64,000 nt of DNA from Chrysomallon squamiferum (taxonomy: Eukaryota > Mollusca > Gastropoda > Neomphalida > Peltospiridae), in the NCBI GenBank assembly GCA_012295275.1, contig CM022672.1:17063894-17127893 (forward strand), read 5' to 3'. The notes below the pieces were generated by a model. The model saw nothing but the letters and a program-made list of their open reading frames with translations. It ran no database searches and was not told the DNA's origin. Shown piece by piece: positions 1-10,629 of the stretch. The number at the start of each line of letters is the position of its first letter. Position 1 is the stretch's first letter. The translations under genes were made by a program, and so were the position numbers.

Positions 1-7
1 GAAGTTA

Positions 8-12
<5 letters not shown>

Positions 13-93
<81 letters not shown>
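13..93. repeat. (GA)n microsatellite
   Basis: Uninterrupted GA dinucleotide tract at the left edge of the window, next to block R. Similar GA/CT tracts occur at 7599, 29385, 50341 and 55645. Confidence 0.95.
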
Positions 94-96
<3 letters not shown>

Positions 97-97
97 A

Positions 98-430
98 TTA
101 CACAGGAAAATACCTATGATTCTAAATTGACCATTGAATAGTAGTATTGATTTTATTTGTGTCAGTTCTCCTTCTGATTCAGTTACAAATATCTCAAGAC
201 AGTTGTTTATCTTTGTAGGCCGTCTGCTACATAACACCTCTCCACCATTTTGGCATATCTTTAATTTTTCAAACCTTGGAATGTCCTCTTTAGGAAATCG
301 GATAGTAGCATTGCAAAGATGAAGAAATAATACCAATTTGACTATGGCACAATTTATCACATAAATAGCCAGTCTGGGTATTAGTGAAAAGCTTTTTAAT
401 GCTCTGTTCAGTGGTTTGTCATAAGCTTAC
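98..430 (-). pseudogene. Uncharacterised exon-like open frame in block R, copy 1
   Basis: On the minus strand one frame stays open from about 430 down into the GA tract, without needing an ATG. It includes the peptide CNATIRFPKEDIPRF followed by a Cys-containing stretch (QNGGEVLCSRRP, then NNCLEIFV). The same peptide can be read in the R copies near 14.4 kb (with in-frame stops) and near 53.9 kb (frame-broken), always on the strand opposite the neighbouring Calx-beta/ZP gene. That suggests an exon of a second, divergently oriented gene family that was duplicated with the cluster. I do not recognise the family. No clear acceptor or donor was identified, so this may also be chance or a transposon fragment. 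Confidence 0.3.
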
Positions 431-850
431 AATATTTTAATACATCTTGTTCCATTAAACATGTTAACAACACAACACACTTGTAAAGATGCAGAACTGA
501 TTTTGCTGTATTCTATTACAATAACACAGATACGTATTCAAGAAACTTTGTATTTTTTCCTCAGCAGTTCAAGATTAGCCTTCTTTTCATATCAGTCTTA
601 TGATACATAGTCAATACATACGATATTAAAGTTAAAACCAGTTGTAATGGTACGATCTTTTATTTTTAGTACAATTATGTATATGTTATCTTAATCTATT
701 AAGCATTATATGATATAATCAAAAATTAGATAATTTATTAACATAATTCAGGTAAAGGTCTAAATTATGAACATGTTTAATGTCTGCATGTCACTTACAG
801 TAACACACACAAACTACATTCTAAGTTTGAGATTTTCATGATGCATATTT
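120..850 (+). repeat. Duplicated upstream block R, copy 1
   Basis: This block aligns by eye with 14040-14870 in the same orientation and with 53340-54340 in inverse orientation. In every case it lies upstream of a Calx-beta/ZP gene copy and in that gene's orientation, so it behaves as the 5' flank of the duplicated unit. Here it runs straight into an internal Calx exon at 906, so the promoter, signal-peptide exon and first Calx domain of copy A have been lost. Confidence 0.7.
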
Positions 851-905
851 CTGATATTTAAGTTAACAGTTAATATATTCACCTAATTATGTATATATTT
901 CACAG

Positions 906-2702
906 TTCCTACTATATCACTGGAAGTACCTAGTCCATCATACGAGTCTAGTGGACCAGTAGTTTTGACTGCAACGAGAACAAATGGATTGACTGGAGAA
1001 CTCTCTGTTGATCTTTCAATTGCTGATGTCACAGCTCTTGCAGGCAAAGATTATGTTAAACCAGATGAAGCTTTATTTGTCTTTGCAAATAGAGAAGCCA
1101 AACAATCTACTGAAATTGAGCTTAAAGATGATATGGTAAGTTAAGCGAGTTAATTTTTCTATATATGAACATTACAATTATATATTTTTCTGACAAAACA
1201 AAATCCGAAACATGGAACTCTGGTAAAATTTAAAATTGCGTACTTTGAAACCAGTCTTGAACTTCATATGTGGAAACACACTAAAACAAATTTACACAAA
1301 TTTTATACTAAACATATATTAAAAAGTACCCACTGCTGTGCAAAGAATACTATTTCTTTTGTAATGCACTAAAACATATACATCCTTTTAGAAAGATTAT
1401 TTGTTGCATTACACTAAAACTTTTGCTCCCATATACAAATATTATTACTTCTTAAAATAAACTAAATATATATTAGAATGTACCCATTGCCATACAAAGA
1501 CTTTTATCTTTTATAAAACATATACAGCCTTTTACAGAGATTATTTCTTGTAATACACTAAAATGGACTATTACTATTGCCAATAAAATTAAATAAAGAA
1601 TAAAGAATAATAAAAAAGAAGATATTTCAATATTAACTTATTACGAATCAGTCGTAAATCTTTTTATATAATGAAAATATAAAAGAGGAAACTAGATCCT
1701 ACCACTTCACAGGTCAGTTAATAATAAGCCGTAGTAATTTTTGTCTGTATTAATAAAAGAAGCATATCATACAGCTGTTGGTAAAAGAGTCATTTAAAAA
1801 TTGCTGACCAAATGTTACTCTTCTATTGACTGTTTAAAATGTTTTTAACATTTGTTCATGTATGTGTTAATGATACAGAATAGTAAATAATACTTGCTTA
1901 TTCAGAAATGTTGTCTATATCCTTATCTTTATTATTCGTTTTCTTTCATTAAATAAATAATAATTTAAAACGATAATTAATAATTAAACAGATAAAGTGA
2001 TCTGTGGAAAAAACCAGATGGCTATTCAAATTGATCCCTATCGTTATGAAGATACATGCACATTTGACAATTTTGCTAACCAGGAAGGGATGTCTGATAA
2101 TTTTACCAGTGGGAAAGTGAAGATCATACCAAATGCTGGCACAAACTGCTTAAATGCAACATCTCTGACTACGGTATGTATATTAGAAATAATCGCATGT
2201 TCTGCATGTTTTTGAGATGCAGACTATCTTCTACAGTGAAATGTTTTGAAATGGATGTATCTTTTTTTTTTTGAATCAGTATATAACTTAACATCTAAAC
2301 CAACAGCTTGAAGCTTAGTGGATACAGCAACAGCCTAAAATATGAACGATCATTTCTCCTTAATGTAACCAATGGACTATTTGACGTTCAAACTGTTATC
2401 TCGAGGCTTCTTTCAGGATGGCACTCGTATATATTTTAATGTGTGTGGGAATGAACACTTTGTTATCTCAAGTTACTTAATGACAAATCTGCGGAAATAA
2501 AAATTATAACAAAATCCAAATATTTTTAAATTATCATTTTATGACTTACATATTTAAATTGATGTTTCATTAAGATACCTTTAGTAATTTTAATCCAAAA
2601 ACCGATTTTTGCACAATTTCAATTCATGGTTAGCGCAATATGTTCTATTGACATGACGAAAAACATCACAATTGTATCTCTAAGTCGTGTATCAGCAAGC
2701 CA
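906..2702 (+). pseudogene. Copy A: truncated Calx-beta/ZP membrane-protein relic
   Basis: Three exon remnants are visible. A Calx-beta first-half exon (906-1135, 230 nt, entering in phase 1 and leaving in phase 0, acceptor ttcacag, donor gtaag) is intact. A ZP exon (1992-2173) matches 23791-24002 of copy B but lacks 10 codons in frame. The next ZP exon survives only as its 3' part (about 2630-2702, donor gtaag); its 5' part and acceptor are deleted. The second Calx half and both EGF exons present in B are missing, removed by a deletion in the region near 1610. Downstream exons are replaced by the viral element at 2822. With no start, no signal peptide and no membrane anchor it cannot encode the family protein. 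Confidence 0.85.
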
Positions 2703-2838
2703 GTAAGTTTAAATTGTTTAAAAAGTTAATATTTTAAATTAGCATTATCTTAATGATTATTCATAGCAGACACATAATTACATTTAATATAATGCATAGC
2801 ATCTCACTGTTATTAATTTATTGTCCAAGAGGAGAGAA

Positions 2839-3333
2839 ATGGATTACTACGAATTTTATGATTGGCACTGCTTGCTTCAATTTCATCAATTTGCTTCTCT
2901 TCACGATTCTCGACGTTTTATGCCAAAATATCATTTTGATTTAAATAAAAGTAAATCATGTGAATATCAAACTTTTATTTCTATTTTCCATAATGTTGGA
3001 CTGAAATTGGTTTGTGAAGTATCTTTTGACAGAAAGAAATGTGACTGTAGAGCAACCTATGATATAGCTGGATATAAAATCAGAAAGATGTTAGATAAAC
3101 TAACTGATTGGGTTACAAATAAGAACATGGACGATGTAATGCAATATGTTTATACTCATGGACATTTACCAGATTATAGAAATGTTCAGATAGAGTTTGC
3201 ATGTTATACAGCTAAAGCAGAAAAGTACGGACGTTGTCCATCATGCATGCCTAATTTGAGAATCTATTATCTTTCCAGAGATAGAAAGCAACAAATAATA
3301 ACTTCTAATATTTCTCAGTTTGTTCTCTTATAA
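2839..3333 (+). CDS. Unidentified ORF of the viral element (plus strand)
   Basis: The first ATG is at 2839 with a purine at -3, and the frame runs about 164 codons to TAA at 3333. It contains a Cys-rich stretch (KKCDC, later GRCPSCMP) that could bind metal, but I do not recognise a family. It starts within 20 bases of the left edge of the element and converges on the minus-strand ORFs. Polyadenylation-type AATAAA signals follow at 3394. It is the longest undamaged ORF of the element apart from the capsid-like and helicase pieces. Its role (accessory or structural) is unknown. Confidence 0.5.
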   Translation: MDYYEFYDWHCLLQFHQFASLHDSRRFMPKYHFDLNKSKSCEYQTFISIFHNVGLKLVCEVSFDRKKCDCRATYDIAGYKIRKMLDKLTDWVTNKNMDDVMQYVYTHGHLPDYRNVQIEFACYTAKAEKYGRCPSCMPNLRIYYLSRDRKQQIITSNISQFVLL

Positions 3334-3393
3334 AATTGTCATGTGGTTTGTCAAGAAATTGACAGGACTGTTCTGTATTTGCTTTATTGCTTA

Positions 3394-3436
3394 AATAAAA
3401 TATAATAAACGAAATTAAATGTTTCATGTTTTTATT
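3394..3436. terminator. Convergent polyadenylation signals
   Basis: AATAAA on plus at 3394-3399 and 3404-3409 lies just after the plus ORF stop. TTTATT at 3431-3436 is AATAAA on minus and lies just after the minus ORF that ends at 3475. Closely packed opposite signals are what a compact ambisense viral genome would use. Confidence 0.5.
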
Positions 3437-3474
3437 TTCATAACGTCGTTTAATTTTTACAAATAATATTTTTA

Positions 3475-3786
3475 CTACAATAATTGTAATTCTCTGATTA
3501 AATATCTTCTGAATCGAACAAATTCTGTAATTCTCTCGGAATAAATAGCCATCTCTCTAATATCATAACAACAAAAATCAATAAGAATATCAATAAGAAA
3601 TCTATAAGGCATGTTCAAGTTAAAATTATTAATAGTCTCCCATATAACATCTCTATCATACAAAGCATTGGAATCAGGATTAGCATGAGTAGATATATCT
3701 AACAAATGATTACATACTGTTCTGTAAGTATCATAATCTTCTTCATTTAAAGAGTCAGTATATCTTCCGTCGTATATCTGATCCAT
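3475..3786 (-). CDS. Unidentified ORF of the viral element (minus strand)
   Basis: A 103-codon ORF, acidic at its N-terminus (MDQIYDGRYTDSLNEEDYD) and rich in Arg, Ile and Phe towards its C-terminus. It lies downstream of the NS1-like relic on the same strand and converges on the plus-strand ORF. No recognised domain. It may be a small accessory viral protein, or the tail of a longer broken gene, since 3787-4310 between it and NS1 holds no clear frame. Confidence 0.35.
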   Translation of the reverse strand: MDQIYDGRYTDSLNEEDYDTYRTVCNHLLDISTHANPDSNALYDRDVIWETINNFNLNMPYRFLIDILIDFCCYDIREMAIYSERITEFVRFRRYLIRELQLL

Positions 3787-4310
3787 CTTATAGTTTCCAA
3801 TATTGTTCGTCCGATAAAGACAATAGAAATAATTGTCTTTTGATAAGTCGTCTTAATCCAACGTACACTTTTAAAGAGTATATATTATACTGATAAGAAT
3901 GGATATCTTGATCTTCAAGTTCTTATAGTGTAGCAGCGTCTGATGTATCTGCATATAATGCTGCACATTTAATATCCCAATTAACTCTCCATAAGGCAAC
4001 AAGTTTCATAACTTACAGGACTATCTTCTTGCCATCCAAAGTCTTTCCATTTTTCATTCCAAGTTTTATTGTATCCATATAAAGAACACGTGTGTAGGTC
4101 AGCGATAATCTCTCTGAAATATCGATAATGTATAGCTTGATAATCCATAAATAAAATATTAACGTTTCTCTGAAAGTAAAATTAATTAAATGATGTAAAT
4201 TAAATCAAATCATATATTTACATAATTTTATAAAATTATTTAAAGTAATAAATGTAATGTCTATAAATAGAAATGATGTAAGTATTACAGGATGCAGTGA
4301 AATATATGTA
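3787..4310. other. Non-coding or eroded part of the viral element
   Basis: No frame of useful length on either strand, and no counterpart in the paralogous host locus. It is probably eroded viral sequence between the NS1-like relic and the small minus ORF. Confidence 0.4.
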
Positions 4311-6318
4311 TTACAGGAAGTTATGCAACATTAGCATTACAGGAAATTGTGAAATATTAATTAGAGTTATCCCCCTTGAGATTGCACAACACCCTCGATA
4401 CGAACGACTAGGAGTTCCAATGTGTTGATATTCGCTGTAAATCAAGTTTTCTTTTATGTGGCTGTTCTTGAAGGTGACTTCTATTCCATCATAGAATTCT
4501 AAATAGGCTTGTTCTTTCAGATCTACTTCATTCTCATTGAAATAGTCATAAAGAAAAACCCACATCTTTGGATTTGGTAACTTTGCATTTGTCAAGAAAG
4601 CCTTAAGAGCATCTCCATTTTCTGTCATCTGTAGATAATACATTCTAGACATCAAAGCTTCTTTATCAGCTAACATCTTAGCTACACATCATTTGTACAC
4701 ATCATTACAGATGTTTTATGAATCACCTGTTTCTTTTTACATTTTACTTCTACAGCTACATCATTCCCTCTCAAAAGGGATTTATATTGATCTATTGTAA
4801 CATCAGTGACATTACATTCGTCAACCAAAATTATTCTCTTTCTAATACAGTTATCAAAAGCAAATCGTTCATCTTTGCCAGGCCTTCCAATAGCACTTTC
4901 TGGTAACAGTGAAAAGGGCTCTATAAACCAGTAGCTCTTTCCGATGGTTGTATATCCTCGCATGCATATACAGCTTCTTGATGTATCCATTTTTTCCAGA
5001 ATGACAAGCACTTTTCCAATGATATCCATAGGGTCCAATCCAGCCAGTTCACACCAAAGGACAGAGTTGATAGCACTCTCTTCAGGTGTTGTAATCCGTA
5101 ATCCATTTGGAGCACTTGTTGGTAAATCTAACTTCCTTAGATATTCGATGAAGCTTACAAAAGGTTTGTTCTTCATAGTAACCAGCAATTCTGTCAATAT
5201 CCTTTTGTTACTCGCGTTCGTCTTGATGTACTTGAATCTACCAAGTTTTCCTGTTCCAGTTTTCCTGCAAATTTTGTCAGATAGATCTTTATTGGTGATA
5301 CTCCATTCTAATAGTTCTTGTCCAGTTTTAGCTTCAGACTGTCCTAATAATTCTTCGATAATATCAGTTAGTTGCATCATTGTCTTTGACAACTTTAAAT
5401 CGTTATAAGTTTTATCAAGTCGGAAGGTTCTTTATATCCAACAGGTTTAAATTGTTCACTGAACCGTCTGACTACTTCAATATCTCTAGACTTTTTTGGA
5501 ATAGGTTCGAAGTCATCATCCTTTTCTTCCGATTCAAAGTCATCTAATGGTCGCTTCCGTTGGGTGGAAAACTCATCTTCTTCTGTAATATCTGATCCTT
5601 TTGTTTTGAATTCACTCCGGTGTTCACTCCGGTGCTCCGTATTCGTCTTCCACTGGTTCATCGAAGTCAGCTGTAACTTCTGTGTTTTCAATGCATTCTA
5701 TAGACTGCATTTCTATAGTTGAATCGGCTGGCGTTGCTTTCCATAGTATTCCCAGTTCTCTGTCGTTTATGCAGAGGAATTCATATCCAAGAGATGGTCG
5801 TTTAAGATACTTCATATATCTTTCAACAGCAGTTTCTGTACTTTAATACAGACGATAGCACTGTGTGCTGCTCTCATCATCTGTCGAAATTGCTTGTCTT
5901 GATTGAGTGAATGTCCAATCCCTGTCTTAGAACATAACAGATGCATGTGCCTATTTGGGACACATTCTCCGTTATGCACTAGAGCTAAGGATTTTCTGTT
6001 GGTAGGTAGTCCGCCCGAAGACCATTCTTCAGAGCATACACTCGTAAGGAATGTTTTGGTTTTGTTAACGAACGTTGCCAATTCTTTTGGCAAAGATCGC
6101 AATGTTTCCATCTTAGTTGACCATCTGAGTACACATCTTCTATTAACATCTTTTTGTTTGGCATACTGGGCAAAACGTCTTCCGTTTCTGACATATTTTC
6201 TCTGACCACTGGATACAATGGGCGCAAAATAGCGTGGACAAAAGAGGTTACCAATTTGGCTATCCTTCCTGGCATTCTGAGATCTTGGTTGTAGAATAAC
6301 GCTGTAGAATGCGGTCAT
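4311..6318 (-). pseudogene. Parvovirus NS1-like replication protein relic
   Basis: The relic is split over five consecutive minus-strand frames: 6318-5812, 5815-5624, 5691-5395, 5392-4682 and 4676-4311. The first holds an HUH-endonuclease metal motif (RHMHLLC). The second begins with a tyrosine/lysine motif (YMKYLKRP) like the catalytic Tyr motif of Rep/NS1 nucleases. The third is an acidic, low-complexity linker. The fourth has the SF3 helicase motifs: Walker A GYTTIGKS, Walker B IILVDE and motif C MMCTND. The last continues the C-terminal part. At least four frame breaks (near 5813, 5640, 5400 and 4682) make it non-functional. In parvoviruses NS1 nicks the origin and unwinds DNA. Nuclease followed by SF3 helicase in one protein is the basis for the assignment. 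A related small ssDNA virus is the main alternative. Confidence 0.75.
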
Positions 6319-6406
6319 TTTTAACCTTTTCCTTCAAGTTCTTCAAAGCTGAGTTCCGTCGATGCTCTTCTTTTAATAGAACTTTCTGTTCTAGTCTTCT
6401 GTGAAG

Positions 6407-6890
6407 CTAACTCCTCAAAACAGGCAGGCGATGTACACGTATGCAAGTCTCGACTATTCCGTTTTCTTGGGATCTTCCTAGGAAGTTTAAACCTCCTGGT
6501 CTACCTGCATCACCTTTTTCACCTTTACCACCTATATTACCTTGTGGTCCTCTACTACCGGTATGCCCTCTGGGACCTCTAGGTCCTTCTGGTCCTGGTG
6601 GTCCAGATTTGCCCGGATCACCTTTATCTCCTTTATCTCCTCTGTCGCCTTTTAATCCAGGAGTTCCTTGTAATGTCCCCTTCTCAATATCAGATTGTAA
6701 TCGGGAAATTTTTTATATTCATCACATTTTGTTATTCTACATAATAAGTCTAATTCATTAGTGATATTAACCATATTAGTTTCAACCTCAGATTTTATTT
6801 TATTACTATTATAATACAAATCTGTTGTAAATTCATTAACTTTAGTGCCATTGTTCCAGAATGACGTCGTTGTGGTTACAAATTGATTAA
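6407..6890 (-). pseudogene. Collagen-like protein of the viral element
   Basis: On the minus strand, 6667 to 6491 encodes 19 consecutive Gly-X-Y triplets with typical collagen content (GDRGDKGDKGDPG, GPPGPEGPRGPRG). About 27 more codons follow to TAG at 6407. Upstream, in a neighbouring frame, about 50 codons with alternating hydrophobic and charged residues (including NKIKSEVETNMVNITNELD) look like a coiled-coil stalk. One frame break near 6700 separates stalk and collagen part. The layout, trimerising stalk then collagen rod, resembles fibre or attachment proteins. It lies between the capsid-like fragment and NS1 on the same strand. The Pro-rich plus-strand frame over 6441-6761 is only its shadow. 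Function is inference. Confidence 0.65.
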
Positions 6891-6899
6891 TTCAATGTA

Positions 6900-7427
6900 T
6901 CATGGTGCCCTTTTATATATTTCAGGTCGGAGAGACGGTTTATAGTTCATAGGATATGATCTAGTTGGTCGAACTTCACATAATTCAAATAATAATGTTA
7001 CATAAGTAGATACACGATCAAATCGAATAATGTAGTCTTTCATATAACTCTTATATTTTTGTGTATCACTTTGACTTCTAACAAAACAATGTTGTAACGA
7101 TATTCCAGGATTTCTTTCATTTTCTGCCACTGTATCTATTGACCAAAAGGAATACTCAGTTGTTATATTTACGTCATCAAACGAATGTTCTTCCATAATT
7201 ATTTCAAATCCCATATTTAATAACGAAAACGAAGAAGCATTCATAACAGCCTCTTGCCATTGTGATGGAGCTAAAGAAGCTGCTATATAATTACATGGGA
7301 TAATATGAAATCCTTCATCTACGCGTTTAATATTATTAAATATATGATAATAATCGCAATTGGCATTATTTTCTATGTCATACATATATTCACGCAATAC
7401 TAGAAGAAACACAAAGCGTTGCAACAA
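6900..7427 (-). pseudogene. Parvovirus capsid (VP)-like fragment
   Basis: A 175-codon minus-strand frame. The stretch FHIIPCNYIAASLAPSQW followed by ASSFSLLNMGFEI resembles the region near the start of the parvovirus capsid jelly roll, where a His-Ile-Ile-Pro segment precedes a Pro-x-x-Trp turn and a strand ending in GF. It stops after about 175 codons, far shorter than a complete VP, so the C-terminal part is missing or was lost. In the transcription sense it lies upstream of the collagen-like and NS1 relics, the reverse of the usual NS-then-VP order. The assignment rests on motif impression only, so confidence is moderate. Confidence 0.5.
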
Positions 7428-7595
7428 AATGTTTATCTGAGCCTGGCTAATTGAATGATTCCAAAAAGCCTTCCTTATTACTGGAATGTTTTAGTGGATG
7501 AATGTCCAAATTTGTAGCAAAAAGTGATGCAGATTTGCGATTCGCTGATTATATTTTAGTGTTAAATCGTTGTCATAGTTGTTTTAAATATGGTT

Positions 7596-7598
<3 letters not shown>

Positions 7599-7682
<84 letters not shown>
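7599..7682. repeat. (CT)n microsatellite
   Basis: Pure CT tract just inside the spacer, immediately after the right edge of the viral element. It occupies the same position as the tract at 29385-29472, so it predates the duplication. Confidence 0.95.
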
Positions 7683-7685
<3 letters not shown>

Positions 7686-10410
7686 TAAAATAGATAATCA
7701 ACAGATTAAATGTGCCATATCCAGTTAGAAGTCACACATTTTCAGCATCTGTTTCTGATAATGATTTCGCAGTAATAAACGTAAAAAAGACTACTAGTAT
7801 ATTGAATTATTGTTTAGGAACATATACGTCGTAATAAATAATTTTGGTGAGAAACTGCCCTTATATAATTTTAGCATAGCATTTGCTCTCATAATACAGA
7901 TTAATGAGTGTCCTTTTTATTGTCCAGCTGTTCTCTACTTTCATCAGTGTGAATAATATATGACAAAAATAAATAATAAATAAATAAATAAATAAATAAT
8001 TAAAAAATAAATAAAATAAAATAAAAATAAAAATAACATTCAATACAAGTATTTTATTAAGCGTTCAAATACAAGCCAAACATTAAACCAGTTATTGCTT
8101 TGCAAGACTGATCTAATTTATAACTAACTTTGCAGCCTAGCACATATGGTTACACTGACAGGATTAACAATTATTTATTACAAATTCGTCATCATCAAAG
8201 TAAATGAATTTGCAAACTTAAAATACTGTGGAAAACTTGATACACAAATGAAAAGTATTGCTGCACTTATGTTATATATCATGATATGATGTTCGATTAT
8301 ATTTTGTCTAATATTCTTTGAGAATCAGCAGTCCCTGATTTCACTAATGGTTTCGATAGTTTCTGTTTTACCAGCGAGATTCGGTGATGTTCTCCGTTCT
8401 ATAATGGGACTCTGTTGCCCAGCAAGATTATAACTAAGAAACATATATATTAATTAATATTAAAACAATTTTTACTGCCGGTAACTAGTTTCGAGTAATA
8501 TACTTATAAATAAAGATAATGATGTTTTTTTTAATCGAATATAATTGCTACATTTTAAGTAGTAATTGCATGCAGATGTTCTTGTTTCATTTCTATTTTT
8601 TCAGAAGTATTTAAGTGTTGAACAGTAATTTCGTTATGTAAATAATCATTTTTCAGATTAATATTTACTGACTAAATTCAGTAACAAAATAAGACCATTT
8701 CAGGGAAGATACAAACTAATATGAAAGTAGCACACTGAGAAAAAAAATCAGTGATGCAATGAACAACTCTTATGTACTAGTACTACTAATTATGTGACAT
8801 TTTCATGGGTTGGATGATTATTTAAGAATTTAGAATAGTTAAATAACAGTTAATTTATCAACAGAAAAAATATCTGAAAGGCTTGGTAAATATTTCCAGT
8901 TTATGTCTCAGCAAGATAAGAATCAGCTGTATAAAAATGTAGCATCCTGAAAACAACGGGTATGGGAGAAGATAATGACCCCCACCAAAAAAGTCATAGA
9001 TAATAAATTATTTTTTATATGTTTACCGTATGCTGAGTGCGGATGACTCTCACATCTATTTACATTATAAACACAGATACAATTGTTTCATTTTATCATA
9101 ATTAGAAAATAACAACACCAGCCTTTTTTTTTACAGTATTTTTGTTTATTTTTTTGTTTACAAAATGGTCAAATTAGAATTATTATTCTATCAGAAGTAG
9201 AATAAACATTTCTAAATGATTTCATTATAACATGAACAGATGTTGGATCACGTTCTGGGTACGTAGTGTATAACCATGTATTTAAATTACATGCTGTTTA
9301 TACACTCTCTAATGGAAAATAAATTGATTAGTATTTTTTATAGAAATAAAACGTGTATGTTCTTCTGGTATCTATGAGAACAACTTATAATTTTTATATT
9401 TAACGAGAACTATTTATTCCACATATCCGCAACTTTGGTGAAAACTTACACTGATTTTTTTCAGTGTGTGTGAACAGCAATTCCAGTGTCCTGATAACTT
9501 TAGTTTTCCTGTGTAAAACAAACACTTTGCTATTCAAATCTCGGAATTCATTAATATACATTTATATAAATAAAAATACATTAATCTTTTATCACTGTTT
9601 ATACTGTGTCTAATAGAAACTTACGTTATATTGGTTGTTTAGTGTTCCATTTAAAAAACATGTCAAATGTTCAGTGAGATACTTGTCTACAAGATATAAA
9701 AAGCCAAGAGGAGCAGATATAATCGAAACTAAGTTCAGATAAAAAAACAAAAAAAAATCAGTTTTAAGATGAGAGAAGACTTCTGGAGATATATTCGGGT
9801 AAAAAGTTTAAAAAATCACGGCTTTGTTTCGCAATGTTTATATTAGAAAATTAAAATAGAACAAAATAATTGAAATTGCATATTTCTAGGTAAATTTGGG
9901 CGATAGTTACAGTCATTTTACAGATCTCGACTATATCCGGGGGGAAGGCACAACGCTATCAATGTGAACGTCAAAGAACTGCTTTCAGACAATTCAGACA
10001 TCATAATAATTAAAAGGCCAAAATGGTACCCAAATTTGACTGTACGTATTTTTATTACATCTATCTAATTACTCAAGCTAAATAAATGTCAATACACAAA
10101 TTTAATTTGGTAATCTGGAATTTGGTTATAGGTTTATGTAATTAATTATATTTAAGAATTATCCTTTGATGTATTTATGATTAATTTACTTATGATGAAA
10201 CCAGAAGACTTAAAATATTTTAAATGGTGTGAAGTACAATTTATTTTAATGTTGTTTTTACTATTCTATTAAAGGTATTGTAGTCTTAATTATCTTACTG
10301 GTTATTGCTTGTCTCTGATCATATCTGCACACTATAACTGTTTAATGTTATTTTGTTTTTTGTTCTAATTCAAATTAATTCAGATAATTACTTTCGGATA
10401 TTCATATAGT

Positions 10411-10629
10411 TGATCCCTCCATCGTCTCTCTGGTCTCTTGTTCTAGATTCATTCTGAAGATGTAGTTGGTATACAGCAGTCCTTGATCCCTCCATCGTCT
10501 CTCTGGTCTCTTGTTCTAGATTCATTCTGAAGATGTAGTTGGTATACAGCAGTCTTTGATCCCTCCATCGTCTCTCTGGTCTCTTGTTCTAGATTCATTC
10601 TGAAGATGTAGTTGGTATACAGCAGTCCT
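10411..10629. repeat. Three tandem copies of a 73-bp unit
   Basis: The unit starting TGATCCCTCCATCG repeats at 10411, 10484 and 10557 with an exact period of 73 bases and almost no differences. The paralogous spacer has only one diverged copy near 33220, so the triplication is recent and specific to this copy. Confidence 0.9.

Larger units (their letters stand above)
2822..7550. other. Endogenous parvovirus-like viral element
   Basis: Copy A follows copy B base for base up to 2820 (B: 25270). Homology resumes at 7551 (B-side spacer: 29331). The intervening 4.7 kb has no counterpart in the paralogous locus and carries viral-type reading frames: NS1-like, collagen-like and capsid-like on minus, one unidentified ORF on minus and one on plus. 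The size is within the range of a whole parvovirus genome. No terminal hairpins or direct repeats were recognised at the edges. About 4.06 kb of host sequence (B 25271-29330) is absent from this locus, so integration or later rearrangement deleted the 3' exons of copy A. Several frame breaks show it is an old, non-functional copy. Confidence 0.75.

Noticed and set aside
4944-5408. 154-codon plus ORF across the NS1-like relic
   Set aside because: Complement of the helicase coding frame, which carries the real SF3 motifs on minus.
6441-6761. Pro-rich plus-strand ORF
   Set aside because: It is the complement of the Gly-X-Y collagen repeat, which is the sensible reading on minus.
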